A stretch of DNA of 64,000 nt from Conchocele bisecta (taxonomy: Eukaryota; Mollusca; Bivalvia; Lucinida; Thyasiridae). Below are positions 44,246 through 55,423 of the stretch, one piece after another. The position numbers and the translations under genes are program-made. Location: contig CM055274.1 in assembly GCA_029237695.1 (NCBI GenBank), forward strand, positions 20,883,505-20,947,504. The letters run 5' to 3'. The notes beneath the pieces are model-generated. The model was not told the DNA's origin. It was given only the letters and a program-made list of their open reading frames with translations, and did not search any database. The stretch's first letter is position 1. Every line of letters begins with the position of its first letter.

Positions 44246-44340
44246 ACAGGGATTCCGCTGGGGAAAATTGTAATTTTGTATCGCCAATTGTTCATTTGTA
44301 TCGCCAATTGCGAAAGTGGCGATCGCCTTTGCGGAATCCC
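44246..44340. repeat. hairpin, CAGGGATTCCGC arms
   Basis: CAGGGATTCCGCTGGGG and the inverted TTTGCGGAATCCCTG flank a short tandem of TTTTGTATCGCCAATTG-type units. Confidence 0.65.
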
Positions 44341-44606
44341 TGTATTCGTAACGACTGAAATACTTCAGACTGTTGCCTGCAGAACATTTCAATATTCCCA
44401 GAGCTATGAAACAACATTGGTGAATAAAATATGCATTGTCCAATACCTCTAGAGATTCCGGTAAAACATATGGTTGTCGCATTCATTACCTTGATTACAA
44501 AGTTAATCAACACCGAGTATGATGGTCCCCTTGGGAGTTGACAATGAGATTGGCGTGCAGATGGTGGCGGGTTGAGTCTGGTCGAGTCAGCGGATATTTG
44601 TTCTGG

Positions 44607-44893
44607 ATTGTACGGAGCCCCGCAGGATTTCTTTTTATTAATTCGTTCCCACGAAATAACAATTCGTTCTCTCAATTTAACAATTCGTTCCCTCGAATTA
44701 ACAGTTCGTTCCCACGATATAATAATTCGTCCCCTCGAATTAACCGTGAATTCGTTCCCACTAAATGACAATTCGTTCGCTCAGTTAACAATTCGTTCCC
44801 TCGAATTAACAATTCGTTCCCGTGGAAACGAATTGTTATTTCGTGGGAACGAATAAATAAATAAAAATCTACGCCCCCTGCGGGGCTCCGTAT
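44607..44893. mobile_element. Pal-M element, copy 2
   Basis: GTACGGAGCCCCGCAGGATT (left), many AATTCGTTCCC units that flip direction near the right side, and GCGGGGCTCCGTA (right). Confidence 0.8.
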
Positions 44894-44937
44894 GATTGGG
44901 CCCTCTTTGGTATAAACATGTTATTAAATTATAATGT

Positions 44938-45155
44938 ACAGTGAAATCTCTCTAAACCGAACACCCTGGGAGGTCCCCATGATGTACGGTTGAAAGAGGT
45001 TTCACTGTAAATCAGGCATTTTATCATTCTGATTCATAGTTGTGTGCTATGCGATCATGAACAGACATAATCACATAAGATAGATGACCAAGAAACTCAT
45101 CGAAAATAAGATCACAGATGTGTTCGTGGTGTCCGGTTTAGAGAGGTTCCACTGT
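44938..45155. mobile_element. Pal-K MITE plus half copy
   Basis: A full copy (44,940-45,009; ACAGTGAAATCTCTCTAAAC ... GGTTTCACTGTA) is followed by a right half at about 45,127 (GGTGTCCGGTTTAGAGAGG), 120 bp on. The same full-plus-half arrangement is at 63,007-63,220. Confidence 0.75.
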
Positions 45156-45249
45156 ACATACACTTCGGTGTTTGGTATGCAAGCAGTTCATGGATCAGAT
45201 AATTTGAATGAACTATTTCTATCGTTTTAATTGCTCTCGTTCGAAGAGG

Positions 45250-45497
45250 GTACTGGGACCCGTTTCACTAAACTTCGTACAACTAAAATGTTCATAAGTG
45301 CAAATTTAGGATCGCCTGGAAATTTCAATTGATGGATTTACATGTATTGAGCATAGGCTGCATATGCAGCCTATGCTCAATACATGTAAATCCAATATTT
45401 GTGTACAAGAAACAAGTGTTAATGTGAGCTTTACGGACTATCATAATGTTGCACTTACGAACATTTTAGTCGTACGAAGTTTAGCGAAACGACCCAT
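45250..45497. mobile_element. Pal-E element
   Basis: GACCCGTTTCACTAAACTTC (left), tip GCATAGGCTGCATATGCAGC, GTTTAGCGAAACGACCC (right). Confidence 0.8.
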
Positions 45498-45606
45498 CGT
45501 TATACATGTCGAACTGTGTCACTCATGCATATCTCACACTAGTTACCGGTGTGCAACCCTGTAAAAACTCACATACCTGGTACGACAGCTTATGCATAGT
45601 TACACC

Positions 45607-45690
45607 TGTGGGCCATTTCACATCAACACTGTTTTCTTGTAAACAATTAATGGATTTACATTTCATTTATTGAGCAGAGGCTGCATTTAA
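45607..45690 (+). mobile_element. Pal-E left half
   Basis: GGGCCATTTCACATCAACAC and ATTAATGGATTTACATTTC end at GAGGCTGCATTT, the usual hairpin tip, with no return arm. Confidence 0.6.
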
Positions 45691-45756
45691 AGATATGATG
45701 TTCACAATTACAAAGACGTATATATATCATTTAGTGCTCATATACGTATGGATTAC

Positions 45757-45826
45757 AGCGGAAGCTCTCTAAACTGGACATCCTGGGGAACTCCCAGGGT
45801 GTCATATTTAGAGATGTTCTACTGTA
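45757..45826. mobile_element. Pal-K MITE
   Basis: TACAGCGGAAGCTCTCTAAA (left) and ATTTAGAGATGTTCTACTGT (right) around a CTGGGGAACTCCCAG tip. Confidence 0.7.
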
Positions 45827-46094
45827 ATTGCATTCGCCACGTGCTTCACGTTTGCTTTTGAAATCGCCAAGAGGCAGATGCATATGATATATACTGGGTT
45901 GAATAAAAAGAGCAAAACTATTTTGGATATTAAGCGATCTTTATTTGGTAACCGACCATATTGTACGCATAGTTGTAAAAGTTGAATGGGAATATCATAT
46001 TGTACTCCTTATTGTGTTGATGCTATTTGATATGTTGATATGTTGATATATCAAATTGCGTGGCGAGTGATGGGCTACTAAACATGTAGTTATC

Positions 46095-46296
46095 AGAGCT
46101 CCAGATAAGGTGCGTAATTTTATCAACTTTGGGGCAATTTTGTTATTTCTTCACCAAAAATGGCAAGTTGGGAGTGCTTTAGAATCGTCTCATTGAGACG
46201 ATTCTAAAGAACTCTCAACTTACCTTTTTTGGTGAAGAATTAAGAAAAATACTCGAATATTTGGTAAAATTACGCATCTTAACTGGAGCTCTGGTT
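46095..46296. mobile_element. Pal-L fold-back element
   Basis: AGAGCTCCAGATAAGGTGCG (left) and inverted CGCATCTTAACTGGAGCTCT (right). The inner arms are TTGGGAGTGCTTTAGAAT and the tip is CGTCTCATTGAGACG. Confidence 0.85.
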
Positions 46297-46831
46297 ATGT
46301 GTGGGAGAAGTATATATGTATGTAAACGTCATTTTTTAGAGGTTATACGCAAACGTCTATGAATTTGTCTTTCATACACATTGATAAGTTCGCAAATTCT
46401 GACTTTGGAAAGTACATTTTATTGTGTTTACTGTTTATAAAATCAGTTTAAGAGGTATTGGTTTTGCTGATACTGTGCATGTAGCCTATGTAATAATATT
46501 GTCATGATATTCCAAACACGGGACATTAACCTGAAATGTTTGGCGTTTGCGTAGGGCGTTTAAACGCCCGCGCAATTCGCTAGAACATTCAGGTTAACGA
46601 GACAAGCGTTATTTGTGAGTCTCATTATTGGTCGGGCAATAACGACGCAAATTGCTACAACTAAATGTAGTTAGTCCATTTATCTGAGGTGCGCATTAAT
46701 ATTGAAAAGAAAATCCATGGTAGCTATCGATTTCTCCTTCAGGAAAGCATCATTCTGAATCAATGGAAAATCGAAAGTTAACCCTTCCGGCTGAGCGCCT
46801 TTGTAAAACAGTTGGAGCCATACAACAAATG

Positions 46832-47070
46832 TGGCGGTGACTGGATAAATGGGGCTTATATGCTTTGCGACCAGTGTAGATCCAGATCAGACTGTGCATC
46901 CGCACAGTCTGATCAGGATCTTCACTGTTCGCCATTCCATCAATGAAACACCAGCAATGCTTCTAGCAAGCTATACAGATCGCAATCAGGCTACATGAGT
47001 GTGATATTTGTTCAGGGGCTACACTGGTCACAAATCCCATACGCCCACATTACTCCAGTCACGGCCACAC
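46832..47070. mobile_element. Pal-J MITE
   Basis: TGTGGCGGTGACTGGATAAA (left), GCATCCGCACAGTCTGATC inside, CAGTCACGGCCACACATG (right). Confidence 0.7.
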
Positions 47071-47228
47071 ATGTGTTATTCCATAAAGGGTCCACAGACA
47101 CGCAACACCTGTAATTACGGGGTATTTGGAAGGGGACCCAACATCAAAGAGGCATTGTAATATAATCATACAAGCGTTTGAATTTTAAGTATTTCCGACG
47201 TATTCAAGACTATATACTTAATATTTAG

Positions 47229-47440
47229 GTTTGTTTCCAAACAACATCCGCATGGTCTGTGACTGTGATTTCACAACAATAGAACAAGCACGCCACGCAA
47301 AGAAACAACGTTCTCATTTAAAAGCATTCAATCAAGCCCGTCACTTAAACAGTAGCAAACAAGTAAACTATGTTACCTGCTGTTTTGGTGACGAGTTAAG
47401 GCATTTTGCTTATTGTTGTTTGTTTTCTATCGTTTTGTAA
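47229..47440 (+). CDS. candidate host gene, exon 3: Cys-containing C-terminus
   Basis: Acceptor ATATTTAG|GT, phase 1 entry, then an open frame of 69 codons to TAA (47,438-47,440). It begins GLFPNNIRMVCDCDFTTIEQ and is rich in basic residues in the middle (RHAKKQRSHLKAF). It ends with paired cysteines (YVTCCFGDEL, YCCLF). Joined with exons 1 and 2 the protein is 119 residues, small and secreted, with nine cysteines beyond the signal region. An internal GTAAAC at 47,363 could be an alternative donor. I do not recognise the family. Confidence 0.45.
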
Positions 47441-47603
47441 TTGGAATCGCCTTGACAGAAATTGGTTTGAAACAAACTTTACATATTTTTGAAATCATGT
47501 TTATACAGTATGCGTACATTGGTAGCACCGTAATATAACAACAACGTTGTATAATGAGAAACGAGGCCATGCCGAGTTTATTATGAAATCAGTGAACTTG
47601 TTC

Positions 47604-47609
47604 AATAAA
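47604..47609 (+). terminator. AATAAA polyadenylation signal
   Basis: AATAAA about 165 bp after the stop of exon 3, in repeat-free DNA just before the next MITE. It would give a short 3' UTR. Confidence 0.45.
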
Positions 47610-47679
47610 TATTATATTAAATGAACACAAATGTTACATTCTGTTTATTGCACGAGCAGAATCATTCAGTGACGATGTA

Positions 47680-47779
47680 CAGTGGGGTCAGCGTGTAAGT
47701 GCACACACGAACGAACACGACAGGTTGGTTCCAACCTGTCGTGTTCGTTCGTGTGTGCACTTACACGCTGACCCCACTG
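47680..47779. mobile_element. Pal-A MITE, perfect 100-bp palindrome
   Basis: Two 49-bp arms with no mismatch that I could find around a 2-bp centre. TA lies at 47,678-47,679 and 47,780-47,781. This is the reference copy for the family. Confidence 0.92.
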
Positions 47780-47904
47780 TACGGATTGCATGATGTGTTT
47801 TCTGTAGCGGTCTCATTTGTCTAATTATGTGAACAGTGTGTTATGTTTTTCATAAGTAAAAGCCCATTTTAGACAATAAAACAAAATCTGTAATATCGAC
47901 CTTG

Positions 47905-48045
47905 TATGGCAAGCAAAATGCACAATAATACCTCAACCCCGAGTTCGAGGTCCAAACACGGATTTGAGCTCCTCAAACCCTGTGAGGTATCGATGTTCAC
48001 AACAATTCCTCAAATCCTGGTTGTGGAATTATTGTGCAATTGTCT
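47905..48045. repeat. imperfect palindrome, GCACAATAAT arms
   Basis: ATGCACAATAATACCTCAAC at the left is answered by GTTGTGGAATTATTGTGCA at the right. Smaller inverted words lie inside. Confidence 0.5.
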
Positions 48046-48226
48046 TTCCCTAGACTCTTCCAATGATACAGGAAAACATAATATTCAGTTATTTCATATT
48101 TCAAGGGCATTAAATTAGGTGTCGGGACAATTTACTGTCCCATTAATCTATTATAGACAGTAGACACACTGCGTCGGTTCATCTGGTACATATGAGACGA
48201 GCCATGTTATTTTGTACGATGTTTAC

Positions 48227-48365
48227 AGAAACTGTGATATTTTCTGTAAATGACGTCGAATGTTGACGAATTGTTCAGAGCAAACGTGAAATTTAATTCC
48301 GCATTTGCTCTGAAAAATTTGTCAACTTTCGATGTCATTTACGGAAAATATCGTAAATATTTTCA
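48227..48365. mobile_element. Pal-N palindrome
   Basis: CTGTGATATTTTCTGTAAAT then GACGTCGA (left); inverted TCGATGTCATTTACGG and AAAATATCGTAAAT (right). Confidence 0.75.
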
Positions 48366-48385
48366 TGAGATATCGCACATTTCCA

Positions 48386-48780
48386 AGGTGTATGATCACG
48401 TGGTACTAACAACAACAACAAGTATCGATTCAAAGTACGTATTCTTTTATAGTGTCCTTATTACGTAACGGATTTTGATGAAAGATGGCGCATCAAAAAC
48501 GTATTTTTAAGCTGCATTTTGGTGGTCTCTGTATTTTCGCCCAAACTTCTGTCGTTTTTGCGAAGAATCGATTTCCGTGTCCCTGACACGGAAATCGATT
48601 CTGCGCAAAAACGACATAAGTCTGTGCTAAACTCCATGGACCACCAAATGCAGCTCATGAAGACGCGTTTGCTGCGCCATATATCATCCAAATCCGTTGC
48701 ATATTAAGGAAAATATCAAATAATACTTACTTTGGAGTGGGAGGCGTTGTTGTTGTTGTAACCACGTGATCATGCACCTT
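48386..48780. mobile_element. Pal-H fold-back element, fullest copy
   Basis: AAGGTGTATGATCACGTGGT with ACA triplets (left) and GTTGTTGTTGTAACCACGTG with ATCATGCACCTT (right). The inner tip is GAAATCGATTCTGCG and its inverse, around CCCTGACACGG. Confidence 0.8.
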
Positions 48781-48892
48781 GTTTCCTTAGGTACATAATC
48801 ACATGGCTTGTCTTATATGGTACAAGATAAACATCTATTTGAAAACGGGTTCAGCTGCACCTCAAACACTGTGTATATACATGTACAGTGCA

Positions 48893-49155
48893 CAGTGGGG
48901 TCAGCGTGTAAGTGCACACACGAACGAACACGACAGGTTGGTTCGCTACCCACCCAAAGTGTATGTTGTTACCACTCAGTTGATCCGTCTCGCCGAGACG
49001 GTTCAACTGAATGGTAACAACATACACCGAGACGGTTCAACTGAATGGTAACAACATACACCGAGACGGTTCAACTGAATGGTAACAACATACACTTTTG
49101 ATGCGAAATGAGAAAAAATGAAAACAATATTTACATTTGTTTTTATACAATAATT
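48893..49155 (+). mobile_element. chimera of Pal-A and Pal-P with a 34-bp triplication
   Basis: The left arm of Pal-A runs to ACAGGTTGGTT and switches at once to the right end of Pal-P (GCTACCCACCCAAAGTG). Past the Pal-P tip, the 34-bp unit CGAGACGGTTCAACTGAATG then GTAACAACATACAC is repeated three times exactly (48,994, 49,028, 49,062). The copy then continues to the Pal-P end and abuts the next Pal-A. Confidence 0.85.
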
Positions 49156-49156
49156 A

Positions 49157-49255
49157 CAGTGGGGTCAGCGTGTAAGTGCACACACGAACGAACAGGACAG
49201 GTTGGTTCCAACATGTCGTGTTCGTTCGTGTGTGCACTTACACGCTGACCCCACT
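49157..49255. mobile_element. Pal-A MITE
   Basis: CAGTGGGGTCAGCGTG to CCCCACTG with TA flanks. Arms differ at ACAGGACAGG/CATGTCGTG. Confidence 0.85.
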
Positions 49256-49667
49256 GTATATTGTGCATGGAGGAAACACGTGGACTTTCGCTTATGTGAG
49301 ACATAGTGAATTCCAGACTAGTGTCTGTTGATATCAAGTTTGTCGTGTGAGGCTAGGAAATGCGTTGGAATTTCGAGGCTTGCCGAGCCTGATGATCTTG
49401 ATATCAGAGGACATTGATCAGTAGATGTAAAACTGTGTCTCATCAGTGTGTGAATAAGCTGGGCAAACACACATTGTTTGAGCCGCAGAAAAAAACAACA
49501 ACATATAACTATTTAATCAATCTGTGATCGTATGAGCAGCCGTGAGCACAGTTGTCTACATTTGCCACAAATGATATCCGGTCCATTTATTCCTCGGACG
49601 GCCCAACTGTAGTGCCCTCTCCTTTCGCAGAACGGTTTCCAGATTTGTATCCTCAATATTAGTTATT

Positions 49668-50155
49668 TACTGCCGTCTGTTTCACGAAACCTGCCCAACT
49701 TTTACGGGCATATAAACAATGCAAAAACAGTATGTTTTTCGATAATATTAAATATTATCAAAATTTAAGAATGACCGTTCTTTTTATTTCGTGAAATTTC
49801 GTGATTTGACTATTGGAATTTAACATGGGGGTAAATGAGGGTGGAGGAGCTGTGGGAGAAGTCAGAAAACTAAAGTATTTAGAAATTGACTCCGAAACCT
49901 GATTTGAAAATCGGTCCAGTACTTCTGAAATTCTAAACAATTCCCCATGTTAAATCCCATAGACATCTTCACTATGTGTGAAGATGACTATGGGGATTTA
50001 AACATGCAATAAAATCAATATTTGACAAAATTTCACGAAATAATAAGAAGGCTCATTCTTAAATTTTCCTTTAATTAAATATTAACGAAAGTAATATTGT
50101 TATTGAATTGTTTAAATAGCCGTAAAATTTGGGCAGCTTTCGTGAAACAGACAGT
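49668..50155. mobile_element. Pal-D fold-back element, internally deleted
   Basis: CTGCCGTCTGTTTCACGAAA (left) and GCTTTCGTGAAACAGACAG (right). Parts of the left arm are missing compared with 51,141. Confidence 0.75.
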
Positions 50156-51140
50156 ATATAGATAGTACGTCCTTCGTGACATCGTTACATGCCGAATGTG
50201 TTACTCTTTGTTGCACAAACGAAAAATTGCCTGTCGTTTTCATATCGTTTCCTTTTCTTTGTTTAATTAGAAAAAGATGTGTTCGTTGGTTTAAACGGGT
50301 CACATAGTTTGGAGCCGGGTATGTAAACGACAATATCGTTTTACCGTACACAACATTAATACGATATTCGCGTGTATGCTTATACATGTAGTTGTACGAA
50401 ACAATAATTTTCCCTTCGCTTTCGTTAGTTCCGTTTGGGAACCATCAACAAATCATCGTTGTACGTCGCGCCATGGACACTCTTCCGTGAATAATTCAAT
50501 AATGTGGGCAATCATTTACTGAATTGAAGTCAACATCGTGTTACTAAAGGAAGATTTACAACCGTTTAGTCAACCGCCCATACTCCATAGCGAGAGTTGG
50601 GCTCCCGCGGTCTCAGGTAATGAATTAAGGGTCATTCAATCATTGGACGTCTCGCTGAGATAACGTTGCCTTGTCACACTATTACTGAAGGCGTATCTGA
50701 TCGTACATTAATTATTTACTTGTATACCCCATTCTGAAGTTCTATCGTGTGCTATCGATGTCACCATCAGCGTTGTACGTGTACATATGCCAATATCACG
50801 CTCCGCCATTAGAATTCTTGATGAGGGGGTGCGTCTTTCACGTTGAAGGTTTATAGCTGAGTTGGTAGTTTTGTCCACTGACCGTTCCAAGCCGGCATCC
50901 TTACCGTCATGTTTGCGTGTATCGTCGTTCAGTGTATTCCTTTTCTTTTTCATCTTCTGGAATTCTAGAAATGTATTTGTGTGGGGTGGTGGTGTTATTT
51001 TGTGTTCTATCATGCATTCGTTGCATTCATTTCATATAGTGTTCATTTCTTAAGTGTTTATTTTACTGAGGGACCGTATACCAGCACTCATAGAGTACAC
51101 CTCGGCGCCTTTTGAAGACCGTGTTTACCGCAGTACACTA
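50156..51140. other. gene-free stretch
   Basis: No repeat family, RNA or convincing coding exon. It is one of the few kilobases with little repeat content, so undetected short exons are possible. Confidence 0.35.
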
Positions 51141-51708
51141 CTGTCTGTTTCACGAAAGCTGCCCAAGTTTTACGGCTATATATAAACAATTCAAAAACCA
51201 TATTTTTTCGATAATATAAAATTAAAGGAAAATTTAAGAATGAGCCTTCTTTTTATTTCGTGAAATTTGGTCAAATATTGATTTTATTGCGAAAACAAAA
51301 TTTCCCCATGTTAAATCCCCATAGACATCTTCACTGCGTGAAGATGTCTATGGGGAGTTAACATGGGAAATTTTTTAGAATTTCAGAAATACTGGAACGA
51401 TTTTTAAAATTTAACTTTTGTTTTCTTAGTTAGATCATTTCCAAGCTACCTAGGTAGGTTTCGGAGTCAATTTCCAAAAACAATAGTTTTTTGACTCCTC
51501 CCACACTCCTCTACCACTTTTCCCCCATGTTAAATTCGCATAGAGAAATCAATTTTTCGTAATAAAACCAATATTTGACCGAATTTCACGAAATAAAAAG
51601 AAGGCTCATTCTTAAATTTTCATTTAATTTAATACTATCGAAAAAAATATGGTTTTTGAATTGTTTATATGGCCAAAAAATTTGGGCAGCTTTCGTGAAA
51701 CAGGCTAT
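51141..51708. mobile_element. Pal-D fold-back element, fullest copy
   Basis: CTGTCTGTTTCACGAAAGCT to AGCTTTCGTGAAACAG. Arms of about 270 bp; tip GTCTATGGGG and its inverse around CTTCACTGCGTGAAG. Confidence 0.85.
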
Positions 51709-51915
51709 ATATATATGTATCTGTATAGTGTTGCGCTCTTCGGTCTCCTTTGTGTGTGCTATATCTGTTTCCAGCAGTGACTAAAACTCTGATTCAATTA
51801 ATTGTTTCAACGGCTAGACCATCTGAAGATTGTGCCATATGAGGCGGCTCAATGTTTGTTTCATGTGGTGCTCTCTAATACGTGTACATGTAGATATATT
51901 TCACGCCGCAAAAGG

Positions 51916-52240
51916 CAATAATTCCAGCACAAAAATATTTACACAATTCCCTAACATTTGGTTGGCCCGTAGCAAGTCTCTGTCCAAAATTCATATCCCA
52001 GTAAACTCCCACGCCGAACTACTTTCCGTAACCGTGAGGCGTAGCTAAAACAATTCTTAAGAAAACGGAAAATAAACACATTTTCTTAATGAATTTATTT
52101 AAAATGCTGGAATTAATGATGTAAACTTGGAAAAGTCGCGGGAATACTGGACGAGGCCTTCCGGCCTTCGTCCAGTATTCCCGCGACTTTTCCAAGTTTA
52201 TACCCCGATAAATTCCACAAAAAGGCCATTCATTCCTATA
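51916..52240 (-). mobile_element. Pal-B element, one palindrome arm shortened
   Basis: Tail first (AATAATTCCAGCACAAAAAT), then a palindrome whose left arm lacks the GGAATGAATGGCC end. The right arm is complete. Confidence 0.8.
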
Positions 52241-52356
52241 CTGTCTCGGTGCCATCTGACGTATATTTAGAGCACATGAATGACCTATTAGAACAAACAG
52301 ATTGTTAACTTTGCAAACAATGTTACCAATCAGTATGCACAGCAATACGAACTTAT

Positions 52357-52712
52357 TATAGGAATAAATGGCCTTTTTGTGGAATTTATCGGGGTATGAA
52401 CTTGGAAAAGTCGCGGGAATACTGGAGGAAGGCCGGAAGGCCTCGTCCAGTATTCCCGCGACTTTTCCAAGTTTATATCCCCGATAAATTCCACAAAAAT
52501 GCCATTCATTCCTTATAATTCCAGGATTTGAAATAAATTCATCAAGAAAATGTGTTTATTTTCCGTTTTCTTAAGAATTATTTTAACTGCGCCTCAAGGT
52601 TACGGAAAATAGTTCGGCATGGAGTTTACTGGGATATAAATTTTGGACAGGGACTTGCTACGGACCAATCAAATGTTAGGGAATTGTGTAAATATGTTTG
52701 TGCTGTAATTAT
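52357..52712 (+). mobile_element. Pal-B element, complete
   Basis: Palindrome, then tail ending TTTGTGCTGTAATTATT. Its orientation is opposite to the copy 120 bp to the left, so the two palindromes face each other. Confidence 0.85.
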
Positions 52713-52782
52713 TGGTATTTTCGGATTCATCATTTAGCTTCTACGTTTAAGCTATTTCACATCTCGAATGTGTTGGTGTGTA

Positions 52783-52933
52783 CAGTGGGGTCAGCGTGTA
52801 AGTGCACACACGAACGAACACGACATGTTGGTTCCAACCTGTCAGCGTGTAAGTACACACACGAACGAACCTGACAGGTTGGTTCCAACCTGTCGTGTTC
52901 GTTCGTGTGTGCACTTACACGCTGACCCCGCTG
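52783..52933. mobile_element. Pal-A MITE with an extra arm, 151 bp
   Basis: After one arm and tip (GTTGGTTCCAACCTGTC) the sequence jumps back to CAGCGTGTAAGTACACAC and runs through a second arm and tip before the final arm. There are three arms instead of two. TA lies on both sides. Confidence 0.85.
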
Positions 52934-54056
52934 TACGCAGCCATACGCACACGCTAGAACATTGGGAATATTTATACATCGTTAAACGGTCATTGTTGTC
53001 CATTTTTGCGATGATGCTTGGCATTTATCCGATATGACCATTTTCCATTTTCATCACGGTGTCGTGGACACGGTTCAGTAACGTCCTTTAGGAATGATTC
53101 AGTGACCCCAGACCGCATGTCCGTCCCACGCGGTTACGACAACAGACCGAACAATGTCGGCGATAATTGAATGTGGCCTGAAATTCAAGTTTTAATTAGT
53201 GCTTATAATTTAATGTGTTCGACCAGCGCAGGCTTGAATAGAAACATATGCAGACATCGAGGAAAAGTTGATCGAACATCTGCCGTAAGGTGTGATTTCA
53301 TGCCACCGGTTGATTAATTCAAACGCATGTATTCAGTTAAATACTTCCAGAATGGCATGTACGCTGATCGTACATTCCCGCTGACTGTTTGGCTACCATT
53401 GGAATAAACAATTCTCGATCTTACAATACATCTACCCACGGGAAATTCTCATATTCAGTGGTTGTGGAAATGTTTTCTTTCCTCGATCCTCTTTGAAAGG
53501 CATGTTCATTATACATACACTTACTTCTTGTAGAAGTAGAAATTCAAATACTACATACATGTACACACGAATGGGAAGACAAAGTAGTGCCTGGGAACGT
53601 TCATTATGATGTTGATGTGTAATTTGTACAGCGCATAGTAAATATTGGAATGTAAGAATTGATGGACCTGCTGTGTTTGAAGGGTCAATGGAAAAGGGGG
53701 CTAATTACATTATGGACTTAGCCCCCTTCTTCCAATGAAGCCTCCGTTTGTCTTGAAGATTACAGTGGTCGTTCGACGGGTCACTCCGACCGCGGTATAA
53801 CCAGGTTATCTCTACTGACAGTTATTTCGTTATATCTGGGGGTTGGTTTCTGGTCAACGAGACCATTATCAGTGTTTATAAACATGTCATGATATGAGAA
53901 TGCAAATGCCACAAAGTGAACATTTAGTCCAACAGTTGCGATATTAGAAAATTTCGTAAATAGTGCCTGCTGTTTTTTGTGGGTTTTTTGGTCATCGTTG
54001 CTTTGTTTTGCGGGTGGGGGGGGGGAAGAGGTGTGCCAGCTGTTTGTAAGCTACTG
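52934..54056. other. gene-free stretch
   Basis: Only a hairpin AAGGGGGCTAA / TTAGCCCCCTT near 53,695-53,729 and a G run near 54,010 stand out. Confidence 0.4.
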
Positions 54057-54285
54057 GTCCGTTTCACTAAACATCGTACAACTAAAAAGTTCGTAAGATT
54101 GAAATCCACAATAACAATTGTTCTGAAAGCCGATTTTGGAAAATATTTCGTGGATGTTCTGCGTTATGACCCGTAGGTACAAAATGGTAGCCTTTATTTA
54201 GAAAAACACGATGATGTGAGAAGCAAATTCATAGGAATTTTCGTACGAACAATTTATCGTACGTAGTTTAGTGAAACTGGCCCCT
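54057..54285. mobile_element. Pal-E-like element, variant interior
   Basis: GGTCCGTTTCACTAAACATC (left) and GTAGTTTAGTGAAACTGGCC (right), with an interior unlike the other Pal-E copies. Confidence 0.6.
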
Positions 54286-54922
54286 GTTTATTCTTGGTAT
54301 GAGAATCAATACAAGCAAATGTTGTACGGATCTGCATAAATATTTCACATTTCCGTTGCTTGCTACCTCTATGTATTGTATTACCAAATTGATGCACTTG
54401 CTTTATCAGACGGCAGGTGCATTGTTACTTTAGACACGGGTCTCGCGTTACATGCACATGGAGGGAAGATCTAAGGGTTTTCATTAGGGCCCATAAACTA
54501 TCGCCCATGGCCACAATGCACGCAGGTTAATCGTAAGTTGATACTGTGCAAATAGGCGACTTTCACGCGAGCCCAAGAGTTCGTACGAACAATTTATCGT
54601 ACGACGTTTAGTGAAACGGGCCCCTGTTTATTCTTGGTATGAGAATCAATACAAGCAAAGGCTGTGTGGATCTGCATAAATATTTCACATTTCCGTTGCT
54701 TGCTACCTCTATGTATTGTATTACCAAATTGATGCACTTGCTTTATCAGACAGCAGGTGCATGGTTACTTTAGACACGGGTCTCGCGTTACTGACACATG
54801 GAGGGAAGATCTAAGGGTTTTCATTAGGGCCCATAAAGTATCGACCCATGGCCACAATGCACGCAGGTTAATCGTAAGTTGATACTGTGCAAATAGGCGA
54901 CGTTCACGCGAGCCCAAGGGTT
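54241..54922 (+). repeat. 340-bp tandem duplication
   Basis: TCGTACGAACAATTTATCGT at 54,241 recurs at 54,581. The two copies are nearly identical for the whole period, to ACGCGAGCCCAAG(A/G)G. The first copy starts in the right arm of the Pal-E-like element. No sustained coding frame. Confidence 0.92.
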
Positions 54923-55423
54923 CTGAAGACGGCGCTGCGACATACTTTGAAGACAAAGAGCAAAATAATGCGCAGTGTGATCGATTTACCGAGGTGCTAC
55001 TCTAGTAATGTTACAGTTGTGAAAACCCAAACGAAAACACGAGCTACAAAGCATTATGAAGGTTACCATACATACATGCACATGTGAAATATAACGCTAT
55101 GACGGGAGGTGTCATAGCTTATGACACAAACGCTGTCGGAACTGACACGTCTGGCTCGAAAGTAACCGATACAAAACCAATGCTTGGGAATGTCATGAAT
55201 GTGGTACAGTGAAACCTGGTTAATCCGATATGCTTTGGGACGAGACAGATGTGTCTGAGTAACCAATGTGTCGGATTGCTAGGAGTCGGAGTTGGCTAGT
55301 AGTCGGTCATCCAGATCACGTGACTGCGTTTAATTTTCATGGGTGTGTCTGATGATAATACGCGTTTTTGATTGAACATTACACGAACATGTTTGTAGTA
55401 CTAATATGCATATTCCTGTATTA

